64,000 nucleotides of DNA from Hippasteria phrygiana (taxonomy: Eukaryota; Echinodermata; Asteroidea; Valvatida; Goniasteridae). Location: positions 1,488,001 to 1,552,000 of the forward strand of contig JAZGUH010000412.1 of the NCBI GenBank assembly GCA_037893225.1, in the 5' to 3' direction. Shown in pieces: positions 35,524 to 46,184 of the stretch. Numbering within the stretch: the stretch's first letter is position 1; each line of letters begins with the position of its first letter. The notes below the pieces were generated by a model. That model searched no databases, was not told where the DNA came from, and was given only the letters and a program-made list of their open reading frames with translations. The position numbers were made by a program, and so were the translations under genes.

Positions 35524-36534
35524 CTGGGTACAGGCAAGACAAAAGAGATTTTGCCAGAACACAGTGCTTGTGGACTGTGTATTAGCTACAACAGGTTCAA
35601 GTCCCAATTTATGTAACTACATGTACATGTATTTTGTTTTCTGTCTGGCCGAGTTGGTAATGTGGTTTTGTATTAAAAAGAAAAGGAGGAATTTCAAAAA
35701 CAACATGTTGACAGCTTGCAAATTAATTAACACTGACCCCTCTACATGTAGCAGTTTTACTGGTAAGTGTCCTTAACCTGTCGAAATCCATCACTCTGCA
35801 GTAATATACCTATGACACATTCTTTGTACTTGGACAAATTGGGGCATCATAGCTCCTGTACAATTTAGTCCATAATAAAAATGGAGCAAGTAAAAAAGGA
35901 GTCATGGTGTTGACCCCGGTAGTGCGATTCCTATCCAGGTGTATTAATTGGATTGATGATTGCATGAGATTCCCAAGTACTACCCGAGGTTAGTCCTTGG
36001 GAATCCCAAGGTCTTGCGTTAGTCCTTTTTGCTGAGGTTTCCAGCAGCAAGTATAACAACAATTTCCTTCTTTCTTCTCAGCTCAAAAACGTGGACCTGC
36101 GGGAGACCAATGCTAACGGAGCGATCAGACTACCCAGGATAAGAAGCAATATTTGTAACTTTTCCTTCAGAGAGCATGTTGCGATGAAGAAGCACAGCCA
36201 GCTAGATATGTGACCTGGCACCACAAAATGGGTGAAACTAAGATTGTGGTATTTCCTCAAGAGTACATTTGATAGCGTTAATTTATTATATGTTGCTGTA
36301 CTCCTAGACCACACCACAAACCCTTGTTAGAGTCATGGGCATTTTGGAAGAAAATAAAGCTCAAAGTCAGTAAACTGTGTAACCTGTACTCTCAGTCAAG
36401 CCTAAACAAATTGGTTCATTCTGCAAACTCACAATGCCAGTGACTTTTTTGCTCATTCCAGTGTGCCATGTGACATATGTTAGCAAGGCTGGCCGTGCAT
36501 ACATCATGCATGCACAGGTTTCAAGAACACGGAC

Positions 36535-36647
36535 CTGCAAAAGTCGACCAAGTTGATGAATATCTGGAAGTCTTGTGGCTTAGTAGCGTGCAAACCATGC
36601 ACTGGGTCAGAGGAGGCATCTCCTGCTGAATCAGAACCAGCCGCTAC
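36535..36647 (-). CDS. PRKDC: DNA-PKcs exon j
   Basis: Thirty-seven codons plus two bases. It opens VAAGSDSAGDASSDP, a variable linker, and closes KPQDFQIFINLVDFC, matching human KPKDFSAFINLVEFC. The donor AG|GTCCGT is weak but is fixed by the Arg codon split with the next exon. The acceptor TTGAATTGCAG sits only about a dozen bases from the arm of a palindromic repeat at 36661-36828. Confidence 0.92.
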
Positions 36648-36660
36648 CTGCAATTCAATA

Positions 36661-36828
36661 TACAAATAATGAATGTTTATGAGTGCGATGGTAAGAATGA
36701 TTTCATGAGGTGACAGATTGAATGTTCCATTCCACGAGGCAAAGCCGAGTGGAATGGGACATTCCATCTGTCACCGAATGAAATGATTCTTACCATTGCA
36801 CGAATGTGATACATTCATTATTTGTTTT
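36661..36828. repeat. Foldback (palindromic) MITE next to exon j
   Basis: Arms of about 78 bp: ACAAATAATGAATGT, ATGGTAAGAATGATTTCAT, GGTGACAGAT, GAATGTTCCATTCCAC, mirrored after a short AAAGC loop. The left arm begins about 13 bp before the DNA-PKcs exon j acceptor. A shorter copy is at 59058-59193. Confidence 0.85.
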
Positions 36829-37726
36829 ATACAACGCCTGAATAAATCCGACAGATTGCATGCATGGATTTCTTTGTGTACAACGTGCCGTTTACCTTCT
36901 CAGTCCCGCATAAAACCGCGACAAAAAGAGGTCCGAATCAGTTAAAGTTTTAATTGTTGTTCCTACGTGTCTTGCAAATTCCTCTAATCGTTTGACTGCA
37001 TATTGCATTTGTCTCTTTGTGTTAGCAGCATCAGCATCGCCTACGAGTCTTAATATTTCATTGTCTGTTAGGAAAACAAACCGCGGTTCAGGAAACACCG
37101 TCCGCCATTTTGTGTGAATGACAGCCTAGACTGGGTCCCGGTCCCCATATGTATATAATATACATTTGATGTCCGAAGGACAACGGAGGAACCGGGAACC
37201 AGTCCAATGACAGCCGTGTTGTAGCGGCGGGGAAGTTCTATCAAACGCGTTACTATTTGATAGAACCATGTGAACTTTTTTTGGCGGTGCGGGTTCGCGT
37301 CGTGCGATAGGACGAATAATTCAATGCACGTGATCGACGATCCACCAACCGGATGGCGGGGATTTATTCAAGCATTGTATAATATGAAATACCAAATCTT
37401 TGTGCCAGCTTTTCACTCCATTTTCCATAGCCAACATAGTGTTGTATGTTTCACCAGCAAGCGAAATCAGATATAAGTTGTACATTTTGAAAAATAGATT
37501 TTCATCCATAATAAAACTTATACAACTGGATAAATCCCCACTATCCGATTGGATCACGCGTATTGAATTATTCGTACCAACATACAGCATCGCAAAAATA
37601 GAAGTTCTATTCAACGGTACGCATTGAATAGAACTTCCATAATTCCACGGTCACACTATTGGTGGCGCTACACCATGGCTGAAATAGAGTATGATGAAGG
37701 GTTAGGTAGGCAGACCCTAATCTCAC

Positions 37727-37870
37727 CTGATCTTGCAGCTGAAACTGTCCTTTGTTGGATGTCAGGTCTAACTTCCCCAATATTTTCAACATTGACGAGA
37801 TCAGTTCATCATACAGGATTATGTGGATCTTACGGCGGTCGGCATAGTTCATTCCCATGGCTTGGACCTC
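37727..37870 (-). CDS. PRKDC: DNA-PKcs exon i
   Basis: Forty-eight codons, phase 0 to 0, between TCTATTTTAG and CAG|GTGAGA. The core ILYDELISSMLKILGKLDL aligns almost residue for residue with human LLYDEFVKSVLKIVEKLDL. The exon ends in a Gln-rich tail, QFQLQDQ. The open frame runs on past the donor into the intron, but similarity stops exactly at the GT. Confidence 0.94.
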
Positions 37871-37962
37871 CTAAAATAGAAAAATAAAAACAACTTAAAC
37901 AATAGAAATATTTTCCTAAAGCCAGGACATTTCCTTGAGTGGTTTTATCAGCACTCAAAACT

Positions 37963-38857
37963 AGGGCTGTCCTAAATATACCGAATATTTGAATACTCGA
38001 TCGCCAACCAAATATTCAAATGCCTTTTTGCCGGTTCGAATATTAAAAAAAATATATATGCACATACAGATATGACTGATGCTATTTTAACGCTTAGAAA
38101 TGCACAGCACATAAAATGACTCAGGCACTCTAAGGGGAGACTCCGGAAGGCAGTAAATAGAAGCATGGACATCAAACAGTCGCAGACAGCAGGCTTTCTC
38201 TGGTTGGAAGCAGCTGTTTACATTCTGTCACTGGGCCAGCAGTAGGCTAGACGGCTATACTCAAAGACTTAGTTTGTACACAAATGAATGGGGCTTGGCT
38301 GGAGGCCCAGATTTCTCACGGTTGGCCTGACTGGTGAGTGAACTCAACATTAAAGGTGACTATAGAAGCTCACACTAGGGGGTTCGATTGAGGATTACAT
38401 GGAGTTTGAGCGGAATTGGCCCAAAGGTGTTTAAGTAATTTATAAAAAAAGTTTTAAATGTCCCTTCAGGAACCTCCCAACGCATTTCGCAAAATGTTGC
38501 GGCATTCAGCAGTGTCAGAAGTTTATTGTTCCTGTTTGTAAAACCCTTGCAACTTATAAAATAATCACTGCAAAAATGCAGGCTGCAGTTTGGTTTCTTG
38601 TTATCAGAACATTATACGTACCCTGTAATGATCTTGATACAACAGGCGCATGCAAAAGAATGTCAATTGAGCGGTCTATAATATTGATCACCGCACGTAA
38701 AACACCGGCATGCTTTCCATGCAACTTTTTTACCGGCGCGGCATGCAGTTGCAGCTGACACGTCAAAAACTTGATCAGTAAGTATCGAATATTCGAATAT
38801 CAAGTCAAACCCAGTTTCAAATAATCAAATACTAAATTTCAAAAAATTAACAGCCCT
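37963..38857. mobile_element. hAT-like element, GAATATTCG type, 0.9 kb
   Basis: Inverted ends CTAGGGCTGTCCTAAAT and TTAACAGCCCTAT. GAATATTTGAATACTCG and GAATATTCGAATATC lie just inside. No transposase is visible in the interior. No convincing target duplication could be aligned. A right-end fragment is at 596-766. Confidence 0.6.
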
Positions 38858-39076
38858 ATTCTATAATCAATCTTTTCCACACAATTGTTCTATTTTTTGG
38901 GGGAAAATAGAATAACATCAAACTGATGACCTCAGGTTTACTGGTGCAGAGGTCTCAATCTCAACCGCTTAACCACAGAGTCTGCTGGGGTCATCTGGCT
39001 GATGCCAACCTCATGAGCACTGTGTACATCTACATGTACATGTAGAACTGTGAAGTTCAACGGAAAGATTTTACTT

Positions 39077-39279
39077 AACCCTAGCCCCCTAGGCATTTTT
39101 ACTAGGATGCTTCCTCAACCTGTCAAAATCGAACACTGTGCAGTAAACCTATGGCACATTCTTTGGACAAATTGGGGTATCATAGCTCCATGTAAAGTAA
39201 TGGTGCCAAGGCCCTGCAGTACTGAACCCATTAATATTAGACAAAACCTGCTGAGGCATTGGGTAGTTAGGGTTAAGGG
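39077..39279. mobile_element. TTAA-flanked MITE, CCCTA ends
   Basis: TTAACCCTAGCCCC at the left and TAGTTAGGGTTAA at the right bound about 200 bp containing CCTGTCAAAATCGAACACTG and CACATTCTTTGGACAAATTG. An inverted relative spans 53346-53568. A fragment is at 35777-35905. Confidence 0.65.
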
Positions 39280-39818
39280 TACATGTAGTATACAACATTT
39301 GCATTTGCTGTAATTTTCAGATGTAAATAGATTTGGGGCCAAGTATTTTATAGCATGCTAGCAAATACTGTAACACTGATCCGTTTTGTGTGCATAGACC
39401 ATTGGGCCTTAATAATTACATTTTACTAAAGAAAGTGTGTATAGCACAGCATCCATCCAAAATAGTGTACAGTGCAGCAGCCATCGGAGCTATATTATGC
39501 ATGGCCTTTTGATACAACCTTCCTGTAAGCTTCTTGTCAAACCTTGTATTTCTAAACCTTGTATTTCTGGAAGTACCCTGCAATCAATGAATGAAGATGG
39601 AAGATTTTCCCTTCCTGAAAAAAAACTAACATCATAAATTTCAAACTTTCTCCATGGATTATTGTATAAAATTGACATACTAAAGCAAATGTTCCCTCAC
39701 CATCACCCTAACACAAATTTCCAGGAATATGATGTAGGGTACATGTAGATGTAGTTGCATTCAATTTGTTTGTTATGGTTTCACAAAATAGTACCTTGTA
39801 CAAAAACACCACTCATAC

Positions 39819-39959
39819 CTTCATATGTGGGCTGTCAAGTAGATTGGCCCACAGCTTCACATAATCCTTGTAAGAGATGTATCTAGCATCAGCCAACATA
39901 TCAGCTTCGATATCCTCACCAACATTTCCTATGTCTGGGCTATCTCCTGGAGGGTGTCC
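39819..39959 (-). CDS. PRKDC: DNA-PKcs exon h
   Basis: Forty-seven codons in phase 0. The acceptor is CTCTTTTTTAG and the donor AAG|GTATGA. The first half is acidic and poorly conserved (DIGNVGEDIEADML), matching the human linker that is also acidic there. The second half, YISYKDYVKLWANLL, matches human TYKDYVDLFRHLL. The YKDYV motif gives the assignment. Confidence 0.9.
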
Positions 39960-39969
39960 CTAAAAAAGA

Positions 39970-40640
39970 GACCCACAAAATTGATGTCAAAGTTGATAAA
40001 AATTTGATGTTTCATTTTTACAATTTTTTGGGGGTTGATAATCCTTTGGCAAATTTAAATTTCCTCAATATTGGCAAGACAAAAATAAATGCGCAGGAAT
40101 GTATGTAAAAGTGAGGCAAATAATAAAAAGAAAACATTGTGAAATAGTGTTTTGAGGTGCCAAAAAGATTAATACAAGAACTGATAACATCATTCTCCTA
40201 AGCTTTTATTCATGTTATTAAGCATAGACCTTAGAAATATTTCAGAGAACCAACTTCACCCCACCTGTCCCATTTAAAACCAACGTTATTGACACGCAGA
40301 ACAAATTCTAGGTAGCATACGTAAATTCTAAACCCCATCCAGATGTAACAAGTCTTTTTCCCTGAGCAGTATCCACTTCTTGTACTTAAATTGCATCAAG
40401 GCATGTCGTTTTGTAAGGTATACATGTAGACTACTGTTACCTAACATATCCCCCTAAATTTCTTAAAATATTTCCGGAGATTCCGGGAACACAATGACCG
40501 ACACAAGGGGGGGGGGGGGGGGGTCCCCTTGCCCACATATCGTGCTTCAAATGGCCAGAGCTGGGCTGGTAATTTGCATGTGAATGAAACTAAATATTAC
40601 AATGAAGTGCGGAGTACGCCGATTGTATACTTCAGATATT
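39970..40640. other. Intronic stretch with an 18-base G run
   Basis: No exon or element recognised. A homopolymer of about 18 G at 40507-40523 precedes TCCCC and may be length-variable or an assembly artefact. Confidence 0.5.
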
Positions 40641-40649
40641 TAGAACATT

Positions 40650-41510
40650 TTAATAGATTTTGCATCTTATCGCAGATTTACTGACAGCTTGTCCATTATT
40701 AAAAACTTGGACTTTAAACCGAAAAAATGGTTTTCTCCCCTATTTATATTTTTTTCTGCGAGTTGTTGAATCACATTTAATATTTTTATTGAATTCGCAC
40801 TTTAAAAGAGTGATCCTGAACCGGAAAAAAATGTTCGCTAAAACTTCCAGAGGTTTTTAACCACAAGATTTCGTCAGATGAGAAAATAAAAGTAGGCCAC
40901 TGTACGTTATTAATCGGCATGTTCGATGTGACCAGAGAATTTCACTTGTTCCCCTTTTAAGACAGACGATTTTCAATATTTTTAATGAAACATTCGGGAT
41001 GACTTTGAAATGCTGGTAGTTGAGCACCACATGGCTGGATTTGTGCAATATTTCGATCTCTCCATCACCCAGTGCCTGCTGGATAAATGTACTCTCCAGA
41101 TGCCACGTGTGGTTGGCAAGGAATATTTGTTGTTCTATTTCTGCAGGCTTTGCAGTCCAGGAACTCTGGAGCTGAACCCATTATATACATTTTGTTACAT
41201 GGTATTACAATGTATAAATATTGTATACCTCCCAAAAGTTGAGCTGTCAATCACTTTATAAAGGTTTCAGGGCTAGGGGTGCAGGATATTGTATTTCAGA
41301 CATACTTTTCTTTCAGGGTCGAATGAATACTGACATTGTAATGAGTACTGATTTTTTAAACATACATGTAGCTTGTCGGAACAGGTGAGCATTAATATTC
41401 CAAGCAAAGGATACAATAATCCATCCTTCCATTTAATTCAGCCATGGGATCGTAACAATTATTCTCCTTGCTCGACATTAAATACGGCAATCGATGGATA
41501 TATTTAATCA
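40650..41510 (+). repeat. Dispersed ~1 kb repeat, copy 2, uninterrupted
   Basis: Aligns with 21950-22120 plus 23083-24020. Contains TTTACTGACAGCTTGTCC, CTGCGAGTTGTTGAATCAC, CCTGAACCGG, GATGTGACCAGAGAATTTC, CCAGATGCCACGTGTGGTTG and TTGTTACATGGTATTACAATG. The two copies differ by many small indels, so they are not a recent duplication. Confidence 0.75.
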
Positions 41511-42164
41511 GATATGTGTCCCCTTTGTGCTATATTTGTTCTGCTTGCTCTAATTTTTCTGGTGATTTTCTTGGCAAGGTTGCGTTCAAACCGCCCACTA
41601 GACTATCGACGGGTACCAGCGAATTGTGTAGATACCAACAGTCAATCCGCGTGAACCAGCCAATGTATTTAGAGCTTATCAGCAGGAGGCACAAACCACG
41701 TGCGAGCAGCCCCAAGTGCAGAGAAGCATTTCTCAATGAATGGTTGAAATGTATACGCCCACCAATTTGCATAGATTTAAATATGGCTCAGTCTACACAA
41801 AACCACATTTTGAGAAGTTTTCAGGGTTAACTTTATGAAAATTACACTGGGGGTAACACAAAGGGTAACACCAGTGGTTAAGTTTTGAAAACAACTTCTT
41901 TGCAATACAATCGGCATAATTTGGTTTAATTGCGGTGAAAATGATCATTTTCTAGCTGCCTACCATGAATAGAAATTACACCATTTTTGTAGATCGCTTG
42001 TTCAATGTCATTTGGTGATTTTCTTAAAATGTCCCCCGCAGTACGAATCACCGAGCCACCAAGTGGTCAGTTATCTTATTTACACTATAAATAAAAAGTT
42101 TGAAAGGATGATGTCACTTCGATTTGAACCTCGCTTACAAGGAAATTAATTTTAGCGAATTTGC

Positions 42165-42353
42165 TGGTAAAAAGAAAGTATCACAAATTTTTAAAGGGAA
42201 AATAGGGGTTCCGAAAAAAATCGCCGATTTTAGAATTGATATCGCCGATATCTCGATTTTTCGATTTAAAAAAATATGTAGCCGATTTCGATTTTTGGCC
42301 GGCGAATATCGCATCATCGCGATTTTATCGTCGTATCGCCCAGCACTAGTCTA
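42165..42353. repeat. ATCGC-rich hAT-like end
   Basis: ATCGCCGATTTTAG, ATATCGCCGATATCTCG and GATTTCGATTTTTGGCCGG lead to TCGTATCGCCCAGCACTAG. TAGTGCTGGGCGATACGA is a common hAT-type end. Only the right part was found. Confidence 0.5.
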
Positions 42354-42384
42354 GTGTCAGTACTACATGCACCAGTTAACATGT

Positions 42385-42600
42385 TGGGGTATTCAAACCG
42401 CGGACGAAAAATTCCTGAACACAAAAGAGAACAATATCATCCGCGATTCCCAGCGAACATCCGCGATTGAGATCGTAATGAAACTTGGTGGGTAGGTAAA
42501 TGACGTAATGTTGACGTTATCACGTATGATATTACGTCACATTAAAGGTGCATTTTTCTAAGGCCTAAATCTACAGAATTCGTACAGGTCAGATTTGCTT
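42385..42600 (+). repeat. Keyword unit (CCGCG type) fused to CRE-repeat tail
   Basis: 42385-42475 has CAAACCGCGGACG, ATCCGCGATTCCC and ATCCGCGATTGAGATCGT. It then continues directly as AATGAAACTTGGTGGGTAGG, TGACGTAATG, TTACGTCACATTAAAGGTGC, which is spacer sequence of the 2.8-6.6 kb CRE repeats. The keyword unit thus loses its GTGTACAAAACC half. Confidence 0.65.
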
Positions 42601-43114
42601 ATAAAACCCCCGAAACAGCTGTGTTTGTACACAAACACATTTCTCGTTATTTTATAATGGAAGTCACTCAATACAAGACTAAAAGCCACTCTAGGTAAAG
42701 GGCTACAACAGAGGTGGTTGGGTTGGCCATATTTTAGGTTGCCAGCCCTACCATCTTTACATTTTTCCTGGGCACAGGTCTAAATAGAAGATAATTCTTC
42801 AACAGATACCAGAGAAAGTATCCCAATTTTCAGACCTATAGACCCAGGCAGAGTGTAAACTTCCACTGTTGGTGAGACCAACTCACCTCCGCCCAACACA
42901 GTGTATGCAGCTCATTTCCAAATGCACAAAATACAGCATATATTATTCATCAATCACACTCCCCTGTACTGAATGCACAATGTATGATGCGAGTGCCCAC
43001 ATCCTGCCACGAATTTCACATTATCGTCACGATATGACGATGATTACCAGTGAATGTATAAACAGTATTTTGATATTTGCAGTTATGTCCTTATAGGTCT
43101 GTAGGAGTGTACAG

Positions 43115-43320
43115 GTTCTGTATATCTCAGAGGACAAGAGGAGAAAGGAAATACAAAGAAACCTTTCAGTCCTCGCACGTCAAGTCTTTTGTTGGAATCG
43201 GTCCTCGGACGTAGAAGTACGTGCTTAGTTTACGGGGTTGGGTTATATTAAAGGAACAATAGGAAACACAAAGCATTGTCCTCACACATATTGGGAAAGT
43301 ACGACTCTGTGTTCAGACAG
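43115..43320 (+). repeat. Keyword repeat unit, CCTCG type, copy 2
   Basis: TCAGAGGACAAGAGGAGAAAG, CAGTCCTCGCACGT, TCGGTCCTCGGACGT, AGGAACAATAGGAAACAC and TTGTCCTCACACAT. It matches 32175-32372. Here the keywords are partly eroded and less uniform. Confidence 0.7.
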
Positions 43321-43530
43321 TATCTCCTAAGTTCTTTCTTAAAGTTGTTACGACTAAGATGCTGGTCCAGCAATTTACATGTACCTCAAGTAACTGTCAT
43401 TTAATCCTATTAGTGACGGTTAAGTTGGCAACTTTGTAAAATACGAAAAAAGAGAAGCCCCGCAATATGAAAAAAAATGAAGATGACAGGATAGAGGGGA
43501 AAAAAGGAACAAAGAGAACTACATACTTAC

Positions 43531-43580
43531 CGCATCAAGCATTACAGGATGAGAACATGCCTGCACCAAGGCTTGAAAAA
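43531..43580 (-). CDS. PRKDC: DNA-PKcs exon g (50 nt microexon)
   Basis: This is the shortest exon seen. It has two bases completing a Val codon, then 16 codons reading FQALVQACSHPVMLDA. The acceptor is TTTCAATTTCAG and the donor GCG|GTAAGT. It matches human VHQGLIRICSKPVVL in sequence and position. It lies between two keyword-repeat blocks, 43.1-43.3 kb and 43.8-46.2 kb, yet both splice sites are strong. Confidence 0.9.
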
Positions 43581-43794
43581 CTGAAATTGAAACAGACAAT
43601 AAATAAGTAGTTTTTTTTCTGAAAAAGACAGCAAATAGAACATACACTGCAACAGTGTAAAATGGATCCAAAGCAAATACATAACATGTAGAGAGCAGTT
43701 AGAGCTAGCCATGCAATAGCTGTTTTAAATTAAAGAATACAAGTTACTGCAATGGGTCTTATCAATATCTTACTATAATTCCACGAATCTCTGT

Positions 43795-46175
43795 CTGTGT
43801 GTGTGTGTGTGTGTGAGTTTGTATATGCCGGCAATCGTGGACCTAGGACAAAAGAATTTGGGCGTAGACAAAGGGGTCCACGTTTGACCTAACGTCCATG
43901 ATTGAAAATCGTGTACAAAACCAATGGGAGGCCTTCCGAAAAAGTTAGAGTATAAACAAAAGAGGAACAATGGGAGGTCCACGATTGCACCCGTTTACAT
44001 GAATGTGTGTGGAGAGATATTCCGTACCCTGTGGAGACATGAACACAATGCGAACAAAGGGACTCAATAGGTCTCCACAGGGCAATTCTATGGGTTAGGT
44101 TTGCTCCACAAGGAATTTTGTGTACAAAGTCTATGGGGGTTTGCTTAAGTACAGGGACAAAGGGGAGAACAATGCCATGTCTCCACAGGGATGCAAAAAC
44201 GCGGATGTGGGCGCGTTGGCGTATTCAAACCGCGGACGTAAAATGCCAGAGAACAAAAGAGAACAATATCGTCCGCGATTCCCAGCATACGTCCGCGATT
44301 GGAAGTGTGTACAAAGTCTATGGAGGCCTTCCGAAAAAGTTAGAGTATAAACAAAAGAGGAACAATGGGACGTCCGCGTTTGGAGGTCGGTACACGACTG
44401 TGTGTGTGTGTGTGTGTGCATTTGTAAATACCGGCAATCGTGGACGAGGGACAAAAGGGTTAGGGCATAGAAAAAAGGTCCACGTTTGTCCAAGATTGAA
44501 AATCGTGTACAAAACATATGTGAGGCCTTCCAAAAAAGTTAAATTACAAACAAAATAGGAACAATTGGAGGTCCGCGATTGCCGGTATTCACACACTTGT
44601 GTGAGCGGGTTAAGCTATACGATAGAGGACTCGGGACAATGGGGGATTAGGGATAACAATGACACCGAGGACCCGGGTCGAGTCCTCGGGAGATTTTTGT
44701 GTACAAACCTTATGGGACATGTTCGGAAAAAGTACAAACAAAGGGAACAAAAGAAGGGTTCCATTCATGGTCCTCAAATAAGTACAGTAAAACGCACATG
44801 TGCATTCATTCTCCCAAACAAAAGTAGACGTATAACAAAGGGAACAATATCGTCCGCGATTCCCAAAATACGTCCGCGATTGAGATCGTGTACAAAACCT
44901 ATGGGAGTCTTCCGAAAAAGTTGAAGTACAAACAAAAGACGAAACAATAGGACGTCCGCGTTTGGAGGTCGATACACGTTTAACTGTGTGTTCGTGCATT
45001 AGTCTACTTGTGGGGTACACGGAAGAAAGGGTAACAATGGGGACAATGCTACCCGACAGGCTCGTCTTTAGAAATCGATCTAACCCACAGAGTTTATGCT
45101 ATGAGTTTTGAGATTTTAATGGGAACAAAGGAGAATAAAAGAAGGGAAGTACATGTAGGGTCGAACAATACAGGTACCCCAGACTGAATGCCGTGTCAAG
45201 GGTATATGTGTGTGCGTGTGTAAATACCGGCAATCGTGGACTGGGGACAAAAGGGTTAGAGCATAGACAAAGGGTCCACGATTGACCGAACGTCCACGAT
45301 TGAAAATAGTGTACAAAACATATGGGAGGCCTTCCAAAAAAGTTAAAGTACAACTAAAAGAGGGACAATAGAAGGTCCACGATTGAAGGTGTTTACACAC
45401 TTAGGTGAATGTGTTGGGGTATTCAAACCGCGGACGAAAAATTCCTGAGAACAATAGAGAACAATATCGTCCGTGATCCCCAGTGAACGTCCGCGATTGA
45501 GATCGTGTACAAAACCTTTGGGAGCCTTCCGAGTACAAACAAAAGAGGGAACATTAGGACGTCTGCATTCGACGGTGGATACGCGTTCGAGTTTGTATAG
45601 CTATTTAAATCGTGGACCTTTAACAAAGAGGACAATAGGGTCCACGATTGAGTCAAGGTCCTCGATTGAAAATCGTGTACAAAACATATGGGAGGCCTTC
45701 CGAAAAAGAGTATAAACAAAAGAGGAACAATGGGAGGTCCACGGTTGCAGGTATTTACACACTTGGGTGTGTGTGGACAGATATTCCGTACCCTGTGGAG
45801 ACATGAACACAATGCGCACAAAGGACTGAATAGGTCTCCACAGGGCATTTGTATGGGTTAGGATGTCTCCACAAGGAATTTTGTGTACTGAGTCTATGGG
45901 GTTTGCTTAACTGCAGGGACAAAGGGGAGAACAATGCCATGTCTCCACAGGGCTGCAAAAAAAGGTGTGTGGGCGCGTTGGCGTATTCAAACCGCGGACG
46001 TAAAATGCCAGAGAACAAAAGAGAACAATATCGTCCGCGATTCCCAGCATACGTCCGCGATTGGAAGTGTGTACAAAGTCTATGGAGGCCTTCCGAAAAA
46101 GTTAGAGTATAAACAAAAGAGGAACAATGGGACGTCCGCGTTTGGAGGTCGGTACACGACTGTGTGTGTGTGTGT
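43795..46175 (+). repeat. Keyword repeat array, about 11 units
   Basis: Tandem units of about 180-210 bp separated by (TG)n. In order, keyword types are CCACG (43795), CTCCAC (44012), CCGCG (44219), CCACG (44414), CCTCG (44616), CCGCG (44805), unclear (44990), CCACG (45207), CCGCG (45418), CCACG (45590), CTCCAC (45775) and CCGCG (45979). The common skeleton is an inverted keyword, GACAAAAG, two keywords, GTGTACAAAACC, ATGGGAGGCCTTCCG, GGAACAATGGGA, final keyword, then TTACACAC(TG)n. Confidence 0.8.
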
Positions 46176-46184
46176 GTGTGTGTG

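Noticed and set aside
40507..40523. G-quadruplex element
   Set aside because: A single homopolymer G run with uncertain length; sequencing or assembly error is as likely.
44118..44558. 146-residue open frame inside the keyword array
   Set aside because: It recurs with the repeat units and encodes low-complexity, unit-derived sequence. No similarity or splice structure.
43795..46175. CRISPR-like array
   Set aside because: The sequence is eukaryotic, units are about 200 bp with internal inverted motifs, and there are no unique spacers between short identical repeats.
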